Positions 28,988 through 38,173 are shown, counted from the first letter of the stretch. The stretch is 64,000 nucleotides of DNA from Fodinicurvata halophila (GCF_042651425.1 NZ_JBHSCW010000001.1:434001-498000), one strand, 5' to 3'. Notes: generated by a model not told the origin, from the sequence alone. Numbers and translations are program-made.

Positions 28988-30469
28988 TTAATCCTCGAAG
29001 AAATGTGCCAGGACCGTAGCTTCGCTGATGTCCGCCTGGGGCAGCTCAGCCGAGATCCGTCCCTGTGAGAACACCAGCAGGCGGTGCGAGAGATTCATCA
29101 CCTCGGGCAGGTCGGACGAGATCACCACCACCGCCTTGCCGCGTTCCGTCAGGCGCTGGATCAGGCCGTAGATCGCCGCGCGCGCCCCCATGTCCACGCC
29201 CACCGTGGGCTCGTCGAAAATGTAGAGGTCGTAGTCCTTGCCCAGGCCGCGCCCGAACAGCGTCTTCTGCTGGTTGCCGCCCGACAGCTGGGCCGCCAGG
29301 CGGCCTCGAAAGTCCGGCGGCAGCTCGACCGAGTCCGCCACCTCCTCGGCCTTGGCGTGCATCTGCTTCCAGGGCAGCACGCCCAGCCGGCTGGATGCCC
29401 CCACCATCACGCCCTGGATCAGGTTGGCGCGCGAGGTGAAGGCCAGCTGCAACCCCTCGCTCTTGCGGTCGGGTGGCAGGTAGTAGACGCCAAGGCCCAT
29501 CATGCGCCGGCTGTTCGCTCCGGTAACGTCGCGGCCCTTCAGGCGCACGCGGCCGCCCTGCAGCGGCTGCAGGCCGAAGAGCGCACGGAAGCAGCGCGAC
29601 TTGCCGGAGCCGACCAGCCCGGCCACCCCCAGGATCTCGCCGGGGCGCACGCTGAGCGAGGCCTCCGCGACCCCGGCGGTCTTCAGGCCCTCGACTTCCA
29701 GCAGGGCATCGCCCGGACGGGCCTCGATCCGCGGATAAATCTCGTCGATGGCACGCCCGGCCATCATCTCCACCAGCTTCGCCTCGCTGGTCTCCGCCAT
29801 GGCGACCGTTCCGATCTTGCGACCGTCGCGCAGCACCGTGACCCGGTCGGCGATACGCTTGAGCTCCTGGATGCGGTGGGAGATGTAGATGATTCCCACG
29901 CCGCGCGCCTTCATCTGTTCTACCACCTGGAACAGCTGGTCGACCTCGCGCTCGGTCAGCGAGGCCGTGGGCTCGTCCAGGATCAGGATCGAGAGCTGGC
30001 CGTGGAAGGCCTTGGCGATCTCCACCATCTGCTGCTCGGCGCGCCGTAGCGTGCTGACCAGGGCCTTCGGATCGATGGCGAAGTCCAGCTGCCGGAACAG
30101 CTCACGCGAACGCCGGAGCATGCCGGCCTTGTCGGTGAAGCCGCCGCGCTTGGGCTCGTCGCCCAGAAAGATGTTCTCGGCCACCGTCATGGTGGGCACC
30201 AGGGAGAATTCCTGGAAGACGGCCGAAATGCCCTTGCCCCGGGCATCGGCGACCGACTGGAACTGCACCTCCTCGCCGTTCACGCGGATGCTGCCGCCAC
30301 TCGGCTGGCTGGCGCCCGCGATCATGGCAATCAGGGTGGACTTCCCCGCCCCGTTCTCGCCGAAGAGCACATGCACCTCGCCGGCCTTCAGGTCGAAGTC
30401 CACGGCATCCAGTGCCACGACCCCCGGATAGCGCTTGGTCAGGGCGGATGTTTCGATGACCGTCTGCAT
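28988..30469 (-). CDS. Sugar-type ABC transporter ATPase (RbsA-like, two nucleotide-binding domains)
   Basis: A 493-residue tandem ATPase. The first domain has a canonical Walker A GENGAGKST and the signature LRRAEQQMVEIAKA. The second has the degenerate GLVGSGKSR usual for RbsA-type second domains, the signature LSGGNQQK and Walker B YIFDEPTVGVD. The ATG at 30469 fits the family start; an upstream ATG would add an unrelated leader. It follows a strong intrinsic terminator/attenuator behind the binding-protein gene. Confidence 0.93.
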   Translation of the reverse strand: MQTVIETSALTKRYPGVVALDAVDFDLKAGEVHVLFGENGAGKSTLIAMIAGASQPSGGSIRVNGEEVQFQSVADARGKGISAVFQEFSLVPTMTVAENIFLGDEPKRGGFTDKAGMLRRSRELFRQLDFAIDPKALVSTLRRAEQQMVEIAKAFHGQLSILILDEPTASLTEREVDQLFQVVEQMKARGVGIIYISHRIQELKRIADRVTVLRDGRKIGTVAMAETSEAKLVEMMAGRAIDEIYPRIEARPGDALLEVEGLKTAGVAEASLSVRPGEILGVAGLVGSGKSRCFRALFGLQPLQGGRVRLKGRDVTGANSRRMMGLGVYYLPPDRKSEGLQLAFTSRANLIQGVMVGASSRLGVLPWKQMHAKAEEVADSVELPPDFRGRLAAQLSGGNQQKTLFGRGLGKDYDLYIFDEPTVGVDMGARAAIYGLIQRLTERGKAVVVISSDLPEVMNLSHRLLVFSQGRISAELPQADISEATVLAHFFED

Positions 30470-30542
30470 CTCAGGTCGTCCCGGGACCTTTCCACGGATT
30501 GCACCCGGCACATCCGGGGCTCTCGCGGTCCCTTGCAAAGGA

Positions 30543-30577
30543 AAAAAGGCCGGGAACGGCGCGAACGCCGTTCCCGG
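30543..30577 (-). terminator. Intrinsic terminator/attenuator after the TorT-like gene
   Basis: A perfect 12-base-pair stem (30550-30561 with 30566-30577) with a four-base loop is followed on the minus strand by a run of six T (30543-30548). It lies between the binding-protein and ATPase genes of one operon, so it should reduce read-through into the transporter genes. Confidence 0.85.
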
Positions 30578-30592
30578 GAACAGGCACAGGGT

Positions 30593-31675
30593 TTATTCGG
30601 CGTCCACCGAGAAGACCGGGCTGAACCCCTGCGGCGGCAGGATGTTCGTACGCTCGACCTCGCCGATGTTGTCCTGGTCGACCACGAAGATCTCCGGGCC
30701 CACGTGCTTGACGTAATCCTCGCCCTCCAGGACACGAACCGCCTGGTCGACGGCGATGCGGCCCTGGATGACCATGGAGTCCGCCGGGGCGGCCAGGATG
30801 AACCCGCGCTCGATGCCCTCGTAGACGCCCGGCGTCATGTAGAAGGAGATCAGGTCCACCTCGCCCACAAGGTTGCGCTCGCGGATGATGCCCTGGGCCG
30901 CTTCGGCCGTGACCGCCGTGCCGGCGATGTAGCGCACGTCCGGGTTGGCACGCAGCACGTCCTCGACCAGGCCCTGCTGGGTTTCCTTGCCGGTATCGCC
31001 GTAGCGCGGCTCCAGCACCTCGATGGCGGAGCCTTCCACGGCCTCCATGAAGCCCGCGTGCGCGGCCTCCACCCAGCCGGCGCCCGCCGGTCCCGGGAAC
31101 CAGCCCACCTGGACCGGATCGCTGCCCTCGGGGTGCCTCTCGGCCAGGTACTCGCCGGCGCTGGAGCCCATGGTGCGGAAGGAAACCAGGGACTTGGCGG
31201 TGACGTTCTCCGAGGAGATGCCGTTGATCACGTCGATCACCGGAATCCCGTCCTCGGCCAGCTCGTCCACCAGGTTGTTCAGTCCGTCCAGCGAGATGGC
31301 GCCGATGATGACGGCATCCGCGCCGCCGGCCACGCAGTCCTCGATCTGGCTGATCTGGTTGGCCAGCTCGGTATAGCCGCCGGCCTCGACCAGGTTCAGG
31401 TTGACGCCGAGGCGCCGGGCCTCCTCGACCACGCCGTAGTCGACGCCCAGCCAGTAGGCATCCTTCATGTGCGGGAAGGACACGCAGATTTCCCAGGGCT
31501 CGGAGGCCTGCTCCAAGGGCACGTACTCGACCTTGCTGACCTCGCCGTCCGCCGAGAAGGCCGGCGTGACCTGCTCGGCCTCGTAGGGGAACCACTCTCC
31601 GCCCTGTGCGACGGCCGGGCCCGCAAGGGCCGTGGCGACCGCCAGTGTTGCAATCAACCTAACCATTTTCTCCAC
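30593..31675 (-). CDS. TorT-like periplasmic binding protein of a sugar-type ABC importer
   Basis: A 360-residue exported protein with a signal peptide ending in AVAQ near residue 24. The mature part carries the TorT hallmark around WEICVSFPHMKDAYWLGVDYG and QIEDCVAGGADAVIIGAIS. TorT is the TMAO sensor partner of TorS in enterobacteria, but no torS, torR or torA is here. The gene instead lies directly before RbsA- and RbsC-like genes, so it most likely works as the transport receptor. Two cysteines (in EICVS and EDCVA) are shared with TorT-type proteins. The ligand could be a small methylated or cyclic nitrogen compound; that is inference. Confidence 0.8.
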   Translation of the reverse strand: MEKMVRLIATLAVATALAGPAVAQGGEWFPYEAEQVTPAFSADGEVSKVEYVPLEQASEPWEICVSFPHMKDAYWLGVDYGVVEEARRLGVNLNLVEAGGYTELANQISQIEDCVAGGADAVIIGAISLDGLNNLVDELAEDGIPVIDVINGISSENVTAKSLVSFRTMGSSAGEYLAERHPEGSDPVQVGWFPGPAGAGWVEAAHAGFMEAVEGSAIEVLEPRYGDTGKETQQGLVEDVLRANPDVRYIAGTAVTAEAAQGIIRERNLVGEVDLISFYMTPGVYEGIERGFILAAPADSMVIQGRIAVDQAVRVLEGEDYVKHVGPEIFVVDQDNIGEVERTNILPPQGFSPVFSVDAE

Positions 31676-31718
31676 CTCCTCTGTTGAAGTCGTGTTGTCG
31701 TTTTCTCTTTGTTGTCGG

Positions 31719-32690
31719 TTACCTGAGTGCGTCCTCGATCCGGCCCAGCTGGGCCTTGCGCTCCTTGCGGGCGGCCAGGGCCTGATCCATGTCCACCTTG
31801 ACGAAACGCGTGGGCGTATGCGGCTGCAATTGGCCGATCAGGTCCATGTCCGCCGAAATCACGGCACCCAGCGTGAAATAGCCGCCGCCCGAGACCGCAT
31901 CGCGGTGCAGGACGATGGGCTCGCTGCCGCCCGGCACCTGGATCGAGCCGTAGGAGTAGCAGCCGTCGACGATGTTGGAGGGGTCCGAGCCCGCGCCGAA
32001 GGGCTGCTCGCGCTCCTTGAAGCTCATGGGCCGGCCGCCACGGAAGCGCACGCCCATGCGGTCGGCCTCGGGCGCCACCTTCCACTCGTCGTCGAAGAAG
32101 TTGCGCCCCGCCTCCTCGGTGATCAGGCGCCAGTAGAGACCCGGCAGCACGCGCAGCTCGGCCGGATTGCCCGGCAGGCGGCGCAGGGACTTGTCCAGGC
32201 TGCGCCCTTCCTTGACCTTTCCGTCGTCGCCGAAGGGCACCATGTCGCCGCTGGCGATCGCCCGGCCCTCGTAGCCGCCCAGCGCGCCGATGGCGTAGGT
32301 CGAACGGCTGCCCAGGTAGACGTCGGTGGTGATGCCCCCCGAGATCGCGATGTATGCGCGCGCGCCCTCGCGCAGGTAGTCGAAGGACAGCACCTGCCCG
32401 GCCTTCACCTTGAAGGCGGTCCAGGTCGGCTTCTCCTCGCCGTCCACCTTCGGCGGCAGCTCGGCGCCGGTCACCGCCACCATGGCGTCCTTCTCGAACT
32501 CCAGTTGCGGGCCCATGAAGACGGTCTCCAGAGCGGCCGCCCCTTGGTCGTTGCCGACCAGCAGGTTGGCCGCACGCAGCGACAGGCGGTCCATGGCCCC
32601 CGAGATGGGGATGCCCAGGTGGAAATAGCCGGGGCGGCCCAGGTCCTGGATGGTGGTGAGCAGTCCGGGATTGAGAACCTTAAACGTCAT
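31719..32690 (-). CDS. pxpC: 5-oxoprolinase subunit PxpC (biotin-dependent carboxyltransferase-like, KipA)
   Basis: A 323-residue protein with PxpC/KipA motifs TIQDLGRPGY near the start, GAMDRLSLRAANLLVGN and the late VLHRDAVSGGGYFTLGAV. With PxpA and PxpB it forms the ATP-dependent 5-oxoproline (pyroglutamate) hydrolase. The ATG overlaps the pxpB stop by 11 bases. Confidence 0.92.
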   Translation of the reverse strand: MTFKVLNPGLLTTIQDLGRPGYFHLGIPISGAMDRLSLRAANLLVGNDQGAAALETVFMGPQLEFEKDAMVAVTGAELPPKVDGEEKPTWTAFKVKAGQVLSFDYLREGARAYIAISGGITTDVYLGSRSTYAIGALGGYEGRAIASGDMVPFGDDGKVKEGRSLDKSLRRLPGNPAELRVLPGLYWRLITEEAGRNFFDDEWKVAPEADRMGVRFRGGRPMSFKEREQPFGAGSDPSNIVDGCYSYGSIQVPGGSEPIVLHRDAVSGGGYFTLGAVISADMDLIGQLQPHTPTRFVKVDMDQALAARKERKAQLGRIEDALR

Positions 32691-33555
32691 TGAGGGCCCC
32701 CATCAGTTTCTTGTTGAAGCCGTCCATGTCCGCGTTGAAGGCCTCCAGGTCGAACTCGACCTCGCGGACCCGCGGCGTGTAGCGATTGGCCTGCACCTCG
32801 GCCAGCGTGGCGTCGTATTCCTCGCGGCTGATCGGGGTGAACTTCACCAGGTCGCCGGGCTTGAAGAAGACCAGGAAGTCGCGGAGGTACGAGGTCTCCT
32901 GCTTGGGATCGAAGATGGTCACCGGCGTGATGCCGAACATCTGGTAGCCGCCGGCCCCGCGCACTGAATAGATGCAGGAGAAGCAGCCGCCGTAGCCCAC
33001 GGTCTGCTTGGGCGTATCGGTGCGCGGCCGCACGTACTTGGGCACCTCCAGCTGCTTCTTGCGCTCCACCAGCTGGTAGAGGAAGGGCAGGCCCGAGACG
33101 AAGCCGACCATGGAGACGAACCAGGGCGCCGAGTGGTGGGCGGTGATGAACTCCTCCACCGTGTTGAAGCCGTTGATCCGCGCGGCATAGTCCAGGTCGC
33201 TTCCGCTCGGGTCCTGGTGCCGGTCGCGAAAGCGCATCAGCGTCTCGTGCGTCCAGGGATCCTGGTAGTAGACCGGGAACTCGACGATGCGCGTGTTGAG
33301 ACGCTTCTCTGCGCTCTCGGCGGTGTGCTCCAGGGCCTTCAGCTCGGCCAGCATGTCGTCGGGCTTGATGCGGTCCGGGTCGAACTTCACCTGGAAGCTG
33401 GCGTTGGCCGGGCAGACCTCTGTCACCCCGTCGATGTCGGCCTCGCGCACGGCGGTGGTCATCGACAGGCTCTTGAAGAAGGCGTCCAGCGACATCTCCT
33501 CGTCCATCTCCACGAAGATGTGCTCGTCGCCTCCGAAGGAATAACGTGTCTTCAT
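32680..33555 (-). CDS. pxpB: 5-oxoprolinase subunit PxpB (KipI-like)
   Basis: A 291-residue protein with a perfect AGGAGG-type site before the ATG at 33555. The N-terminal part fits the KipI fold, and the C-terminal half has the signature FVSGLPFLYQL and YSVRGAGGYQMFGITPVTIFDP. The order accC-pxpB-pxpC with overlaps indicates one complex. It is longer than E. coli PxpB (218 residues) because of extra N-terminal and C-terminal segments. Confidence 0.9.
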   Translation of the reverse strand: MKTRYSFGGDEHIFVEMDEEMSLDAFFKSLSMTTAVREADIDGVTEVCPANASFQVKFDPDRIKPDDMLAELKALEHTAESAEKRLNTRIVEFPVYYQDPWTHETLMRFRDRHQDPSGSDLDYAARINGFNTVEEFITAHHSAPWFVSMVGFVSGLPFLYQLVERKKQLEVPKYVRPRTDTPKQTVGYGGCFSCIYSVRGAGGYQMFGITPVTIFDPKQETSYLRDFLVFFKPGDLVKFTPISREEYDATLAEVQANRYTPRVREVEFDLEAFNADMDGFNKKLMGALNDV

Positions 33556-33557
33556 GC

Positions 33558-34928
33558 TCAAACCTCCTGGTCGGCGGTCAGGGTGCGGCTCTCGAGCCAG
33601 GGCTCGAGGAACTGGGTGTGGAAGGTCCCGGCCTGCACCGCCGGGTCGGCCGCCAGGGCCTTGTGCAGCGCCAGCGTCGTCTTGACGTCGCCGATGCTGA
33701 TCTGCGCCAGGGCGCTGGCCAGCGCGGCCAGCGCCGCCGGCCGGTCGGCCCCGTGGACGATCAGCTTGCCCAGCAGCGAGTCGTAGAACGGCGGGATGAC
33801 ATAGCCCTCGTACAGCAGGGTGTCGAAACGCAGGCCCTCGATCTCCGGGATCCGCAGCTTGCCGATCACCCCCGGGAAGGGCATGAAGTTGTTGGCCGGG
33901 TCCTCGGCGTTCACCCGCACCTCGATGGCATGGCCGTCCAGCGTGATGTCCTCCTGGCGCATGGACAGGGGCTCGCCGCCGGCCACCTTGATCATCTCGG
34001 CCACCAGGTCGATGCCGGTCACCATCTCGGTCACCGGATGCTCCACCTGGATGCGGGTGTTCATCTCGATGAAGAAAAACTCCCCCGTGCCCTCGTCGTA
34101 GAGGTATTCCAGCGTCCCCGCCCCGCGATAGGCCACGGACTCGGCCAGCGCCACGGCCGAGCGGCAGAGCTCCTCGCGCACCTCGGTGGTCAGGCAGGCG
34201 GCGGGGGCCTCTTCCCAGACCTTCTGCCGGCGGCGCTGCAGCGAGCACTCGCGTTCATAGCAGTGGACGGCCCGCTGGCCGTCGCCCAGGATCTGCACCT
34301 CGATGTGCCGCGGCTGCTTCAGCGCGCGCTCCAGGTACAGCGCGCCGTCGCCGAAGGCGGCCTGGGCCTCGGCGCGCGCCTGCGGCGCCAGGGTGCCCAG
34401 CTCGTCCTCGTTGTCGGCGATGCGAATGCCGCGCCCGCCGCCGCCGGCGGCGGCCTTGATCATCACCGGATAGCCGATCTTGGCGGCGGCCGCGAGGGCC
34501 TCCGCGGCCGTCTTGATGACGTCCGAACCCGGTACCACCGGCACGCCGGCCTCCTGGGCCGCGGCGCGCGCAGCCGCCTTGTCGCCCATGCGCCGGATGG
34601 TCTGGGCCGAGGGGCCGACGAAGATCATCCCCGCCTGCTCCACCGCCTCGGCGAAATCGGCGTTCTCCGACAGAAAGCCGTAGCCCGGATGCACGGCGTC
34701 GCAGCCGGTCTCCCTGGCGGCGGTGATCAGCGCCTCGGCGTTCAGGTACGACTTGGCCGCCTGGGCCGGGCCGATGCAGATGGCCTCGTCGGCCAGGCGC
34801 ACAGCCAGCATGTCCTTGTCCGCGTCCGAGTGCGCCTGCACCGCCGTGATGCCCAGCGCCTGCGCGGCGCGCACGACGCGCACCGCGATCTCGCCGCGAT
34901 TGGCCACGAACAGGCGTCGGATCGCCAT
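33558..34928 (-). CDS. accC: Biotin carboxylase (AccC-type)
   Basis: A 456-residue ATP-grasp enzyme with standard AccC features: FVANRGEIAVRVVRAAQALGI at the start, the glycine-rich lid KAAAGGGGRGIR (about 153-164), FIEMNTRIQVEHPVTEMVTG, and the C-terminal biotin-carboxylase domain. It carboxylates biotin on a carrier, here surely the 78-residue protein next to it. Linkage to pxpABC rather than to accB/accD suggests a dedicated copy that serves 5-oxoproline or a related lactam, not fatty-acid synthesis. Confidence 0.93.
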   Translation of the reverse strand: MAIRRLFVANRGEIAVRVVRAAQALGITAVQAHSDADKDMLAVRLADEAICIGPAQAAKSYLNAEALITAARETGCDAVHPGYGFLSENADFAEAVEQAGMIFVGPSAQTIRRMGDKAAARAAAQEAGVPVVPGSDVIKTAAEALAAAAKIGYPVMIKAAAGGGGRGIRIADNEDELGTLAPQARAEAQAAFGDGALYLERALKQPRHIEVQILGDGQRAVHCYERECSLQRRRQKVWEEAPAACLTTEVREELCRSAVALAESVAYRGAGTLEYLYDEGTGEFFFIEMNTRIQVEHPVTEMVTGIDLVAEMIKVAGGEPLSMRQEDITLDGHAIEVRVNAEDPANNFMPFPGVIGKLRIPEIEGLRFDTLLYEGYVIPPFYDSLLGKLIVHGADRPAALAALASALAQISIGDVKTTLALHKALAADPAVQAGTFHTQFLEPWLESRTLTADQEV

Positions 34929-34933
34929 GGGGC

Positions 34934-35170
34934 TCAGTCCTCCAGCTCGACCAGGACGGCGCCCGCCGAGACGGGCTCCTCGTTCTCGACCTTGAAGGCC
35001 TTCACCTTGCCGGCGACCTCGGACTTCACCTCGATGAAGGACTTCATGACCTCGACCAGGCCGACCACGTCGCCCACGGCCACCGCGTCGCCCTCCGACT
35101 TGTAGGGCGCATCCTCGGGCGAGGGGCGGCGATAGAAAGTACCGGGGATGGGAGAGCGGATGTCCGCCAT
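34934..35170 (-). CDS. Biotin carboxyl carrier (biotinyl/lipoyl domain) protein
   Basis: A 78-residue free-standing biotinyl domain. Lys43 in VEVMKSF is the biotin attachment site (V-M-K in place of A-M-K), and the flanking PGTFYRRPSPEDAPY is a typical AccB C-domain start. It lacks the N-terminal region of AccB, so it is a short dedicated carrier for the adjacent AccC. Confidence 0.92.
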   Translation of the reverse strand: MADIRSPIPGTFYRRPSPEDAPYKSEGDAVAVGDVVGLVEVMKSFIEVKSEVAGKVKAFKVENEEPVSAGAVLVELED

Positions 35171-35276
35171 GGCTGTGTCTCCTTGATCTCGCTTGGCTGT
35201 CTGTCTTCTTCTCAGCTTGGTTGTTCTGTTCGCGGTAAGATCACGCGAGAATGCTGCGCGCGGATTGCGGCCGCTT

Positions 35277-36068
35277 TCAGGCCGCGTCCGCCAGGATGTC
35301 CTCCGCCGGCAGGATGTGAATGCCGGCCTCGACCAGGGCCTTGCGCACCGCCGTGCCGATCTGCAGTGCGCCGGGCGTGTCGGAGTGGAAGCAGATGGAC
35401 TCGAAGGTGATGTCGATGTCCTCGCCCTCCACTGTGCGCACCTTGCCCTCCTTGCAGGCGCGCAGGCACTTCTCGGCCACCTCCTCGGGGTTCAGCGCAC
35501 GCATGCGCCGGGTGAACACGATGCTGCCGCTGGTGTCGTAGTCGCGGTCGGCGTAGAACTCGCGCACGGTCTTCAGGCCCGCCGCCTTGGCGACGCGATA
35601 GGTCTCCGAGACGTCCATGCAGAACACCGAGGTCTCGGGACTGGATTTGCTCAGCGCGTCGACCAGCAACTCCGACAGCTCGGCGTTGCGTGCCGCCTCC
35701 ATGTAGAGCGCGCCGTGGGGTTTCACGTGCTGCAGCTTGGTGCCGTGGCGCCGCGCGAATTCGCGCAGCGAGCCCACCTGATAGATGATGTCGTTGACCA
35801 GTTCGTCGGGGTTGGCCTGGATCACCCGCCGACCGAAGCCCTGCAGGTCGCGATAGCCGGGATGGGCGCCGATGGCGACGCCGCGCTCCACCGCGCCCTT
35901 GACCACCTTGTCCATCAGGTTGGGATCGCCGGCGTGGAAGCCGGTCGCCACGTTGGCGGAGCTGATCAGGTCCATCAGCTCCTCGTCCGTCGCCTCGCTG
36001 ATCCGCCAGTACCCGAAGTTCTCACCCAGGTCGCAGTTCAGATCCACCGCTTTTCTGGTCACTGTCAT
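35277..36068 (-). CDS. pxpA: 5-oxoprolinase subunit PxpA (LamB/YcsF family)
   Basis: A 263-residue protein with the LamB/YcsF signature DLNCDLGE at 9-16, SSANVATGFHAGDP, GAHPGYRD and VKPHGALYMEA. It is the first gene of the operon running to 27952. Upstream is a 369-base spacer with an AT-rich palindrome, divergent from a GntR regulator, which makes that regulator a candidate controller. Confidence 0.93.
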   Translation of the reverse strand: MTVTRKAVDLNCDLGENFGYWRISEATDEELMDLISSANVATGFHAGDPNLMDKVVKGAVERGVAIGAHPGYRDLQGFGRRVIQANPDELVNDIIYQVGSLREFARRHGTKLQHVKPHGALYMEAARNAELSELLVDALSKSSPETSVFCMDVSETYRVAKAAGLKTVREFYADRDYDTSGSIVFTRRMRALNPEEVAEKCLRACKEGKVRTVEGEDIDITFESICFHSDTPGALQIGTAVRKALVEAGIHILPAEDILADAA

Positions 36069-36437
36069 GCCTCCAGCTGCAAGCGCCCGTTCCTGTCTTC
36101 TTCGCGAGACCCTGGAACTCCCTAGCCTTCAGCGTCCGCCCGGGCTGAGAATAAATCAAATTGTAAATATTTCGGAGACGAGTTCGGATTTTCAGATATC
36201 GCAACAGGCATCTTCACCCCCAGGGACTCTTGATTCCAAAGGAAACTCCTCGGAAGAGCCCGATCTCCTGGACGAGTATTTTCTGATTTCCTGATGACGC
36301 CTTATCGTCTTTTCACTGTTGCAGGGCGAACGGACCGTGCCCGCGCCCAGAACGCACATGGGAATCTGGGTGTTCCCTAATTATGATAATTATGATTACA
36401 TTTCGCCCTGAATAGGGAAACACGCCTGGGCAGGAAG
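36069..36437. other. Divergent intergenic region between pxpA and gntR
   Basis: This spacer of 369 bases has no convincing gene. It is AT-richer than its surroundings (especially 36150-36200 and 36370-36400) and should carry promoters in both directions. It holds the palindrome at 36378-36392, a direct repeat of AATTATGAT (36379-36396), and an outer imperfect inverted pair TTCCCTA / TAGGGAA around 36373-36421. Confidence 0.7.
36378..36392. promoter_or_regulatory. AT-rich palindromic operator upstream of gntR
   Basis: TAATTAT and ATAATTA are perfect inverted arms around a single G. It lies about 45 bases before the GntR start, within the divergent promoter region. FadR-type GntR proteins bind short palindromes of this kind, so it is a likely site for the adjacent regulator. 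Confidence 0.55.
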
Positions 36438-37259
36438 ATGACTGCACAGACTCTGACCTACCAGGCCGCCCCGCAGCGGCCGCAGAAACGATCGGACTGG
36501 ATCGTCGAGCAGATCAAGCGGTGGATTGTCGAAGAGGGCAAACGCCCCGGAGACAAGCTGCCGCATGAAAAGGAACTGATTCGACTCTTCTCGGCCGGCA
36601 GGGGCACCGTACGCGAAGCCCTGAAGTCGCTCGAAGTGCAGGGCCTCATCGTGAACATGCCCGGGGCCGACGGCGGCGCTGTTCTGAGCGAGGTGCCCTA
36701 CGCCCGTGCCATGCACCTGCTGCGGAATTACTTCCACTCGAAGACGGTGACCTTCGCCCAGGTCTATGCGGCAAGGAAATTCGTCGAGCCAGAGGTCGCC
36801 GCCACGGCCGTCGGGCATCTGAGCGCTCGGGATTTCGAGCAGCTGCAGGCTTCGATCGACGTCTGCCAATACAGGGGTCGCGAGCGACAAGCGCAACGCA
36901 AGGCGCAGCGCACCGCCGAACTCGATTTTCACGACATCATCGCAAGAGCCTGCCCGAACCCGCTGCTGGCGTTCATCGGACGCTTCCTCAACGACGTCCT
37001 GAGAGATCTCGTCGTTCTGAGCGCCGAGAACTTCACGCGCCACGGAGACTTCCTGGCCCAGAACTGCCGCTATCATGCCTCGGTTCTGGAGGCCCTGAAG
37101 AGAGGGGACCCGGACGCGGTCAGGGCCCTCATGCACGAGCACATGGTGGATGCGGAAAGCTACATGATCGAACTGGATGCGCAGATCGAGGGGACGTGGC
37201 TGGGCCCACCCCGAATGCGCGATGAAGACGCTTCCGTGCTTCCCGGAAGCTCTTCCTAG
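36438..37259 (+). CDS. GntR-family transcriptional regulator, FadR/FCD subfamily
   Basis: A 273-residue regulator with winged helix at about 20-90 (KLPHEKELIRLFSAGRGTVREALKSLEVQGL) and an FCD domain after about residue 100 (VYAARKFVEPEVAATAV; ligand positions in ELDFHDIIA and later H residues). The C-terminal 20 residues are polar and probably disordered. The gene precedes livHMGF and amidase on the same strand and is divergent from pxpA. A degenerate copy of its 3' end is found at 44104-44200. Confidence 0.88.
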   Translation: MTAQTLTYQAAPQRPQKRSDWIVEQIKRWIVEEGKRPGDKLPHEKELIRLFSAGRGTVREALKSLEVQGLIVNMPGADGGAVLSEVPYARAMHLLRNYFHSKTVTFAQVYAARKFVEPEVAATAVGHLSARDFEQLQASIDVCQYRGRERQAQRKAQRTAELDFHDIIARACPNPLLAFIGRFLNDVLRDLVVLSAENFTRHGDFLAQNCRYHASVLEALKRGDPDAVRALMHEHMVDAESYMIELDAQIEGTWLGPPRMRDEDASVLPGSSS

Positions 37260-37297
37260 GACTGCGGTGCACGAGCTGAGATGGGAATGACCAGAAC

Positions 37298-38167
37298 ATG
37301 ACAATAACAAGCTTGGTACCGTCGGTGATGAATGCCCTGACCCTGATCAGCGTCCTTATGCTGGTCGCAATGGGTCTGGGCATCATCTTCGGCATGATGC
37401 GAGTGATCAATCTGGCGCATGGCGAGTTCATGACCATCGGCGCCTTCACGCTTTCGGTTCTTCAGGCCTTCGGGGGGAGCTACTGGATTGCCCTGATCAT
37501 TGCACCGATCGTTGGTGCCCTGGCGGGCTTACTGGTGGAACGTCTCATCGTGCAGCATCTCTATACGAGATGGCTGGCCACAATCCTTGCCACATGGGGG
37601 CTCAGTCTCATCATCCAGCAAACTCTGGAGATCATCTTCGGTGCGGGGCCGCAAGGGGTGGATTCTCCCATCTCGGGAACAATGAACATCCTGGGAGCCT
37701 CCTACCCGGCCTACCGCGTGTTCATCATCCTGTTCTCCGCAGGAGTCCTCAGCCTGGTGCTGCTCATGTTCTCGCGCAGCAACTTCGGCCTGGACATCAG
37801 GACGGTCATACAGGACCGGGACATGGCCGAGGCCCTGGGCATCGATACGAAGCGCATCTTTACCAAGGCCTTCATGCTGGGCGCCGGCCTGGCCGCGCTG
37901 GCAGGAGTGCTTGTCGGGCCACTTGCCGTGGTCATCGCCCAGATGGGTGTCAACTACCTGGCCAAGGCCTTCTTCGTGGTGATCGTCGGCGGGGCCGGCA
38001 GCTTCTGGGGCATCGCCGCGGGCAGCACCTTCGTGGGCGGGCTCGAGACGGTGTTCACCTATCAGATGCCCGTTACGCTCGCCCAGGCACTGGTTCTGGC
38101 TCTCGGAATCATCGTTCTGCGATTCCGTCCGCAGGGCATCGTTCCCCATGCGAATGTGAAATGGTGA
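37298..38167 (+). CDS. livH: LivH-type ABC transporter permease
   Basis: A 289-residue membrane protein with the LivH marks GMMRVINLAHGEFMTIGA and VIVGGAGSFWGIAAGSTFVGG. It begins 38 bases after the GntR stop. Closest in shape to the amide/urea branch (UrtB/AmiD-like) of the family, in keeping with the amidase in the operon. Confidence 0.92.
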   Translation: MTITSLVPSVMNALTLISVLMLVAMGLGIIFGMMRVINLAHGEFMTIGAFTLSVLQAFGGSYWIALIIAPIVGALAGLLVERLIVQHLYTRWLATILATWGLSLIIQQTLEIIFGAGPQGVDSPISGTMNILGASYPAYRVFIILFSAGVLSLVLLMFSRSNFGLDIRTVIQDRDMAEALGIDTKRIFTKAFMLGAGLAALAGVLVGPLAVVIAQMGVNYLAKAFFVVIVGGAGSFWGIAAGSTFVGGLETVFTYQMPVTLAQALVLALGIIVLRFRPQGIVPHANVKW

Positions 38168-38173
38168 GCAGAC

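Noticed and set aside
30593..31675. TorT as part of a TMAO respiration sensor
   Set aside because: No torS, torR, torA or torC is present; the gene lies with RbsA/RbsC-like transporter genes.
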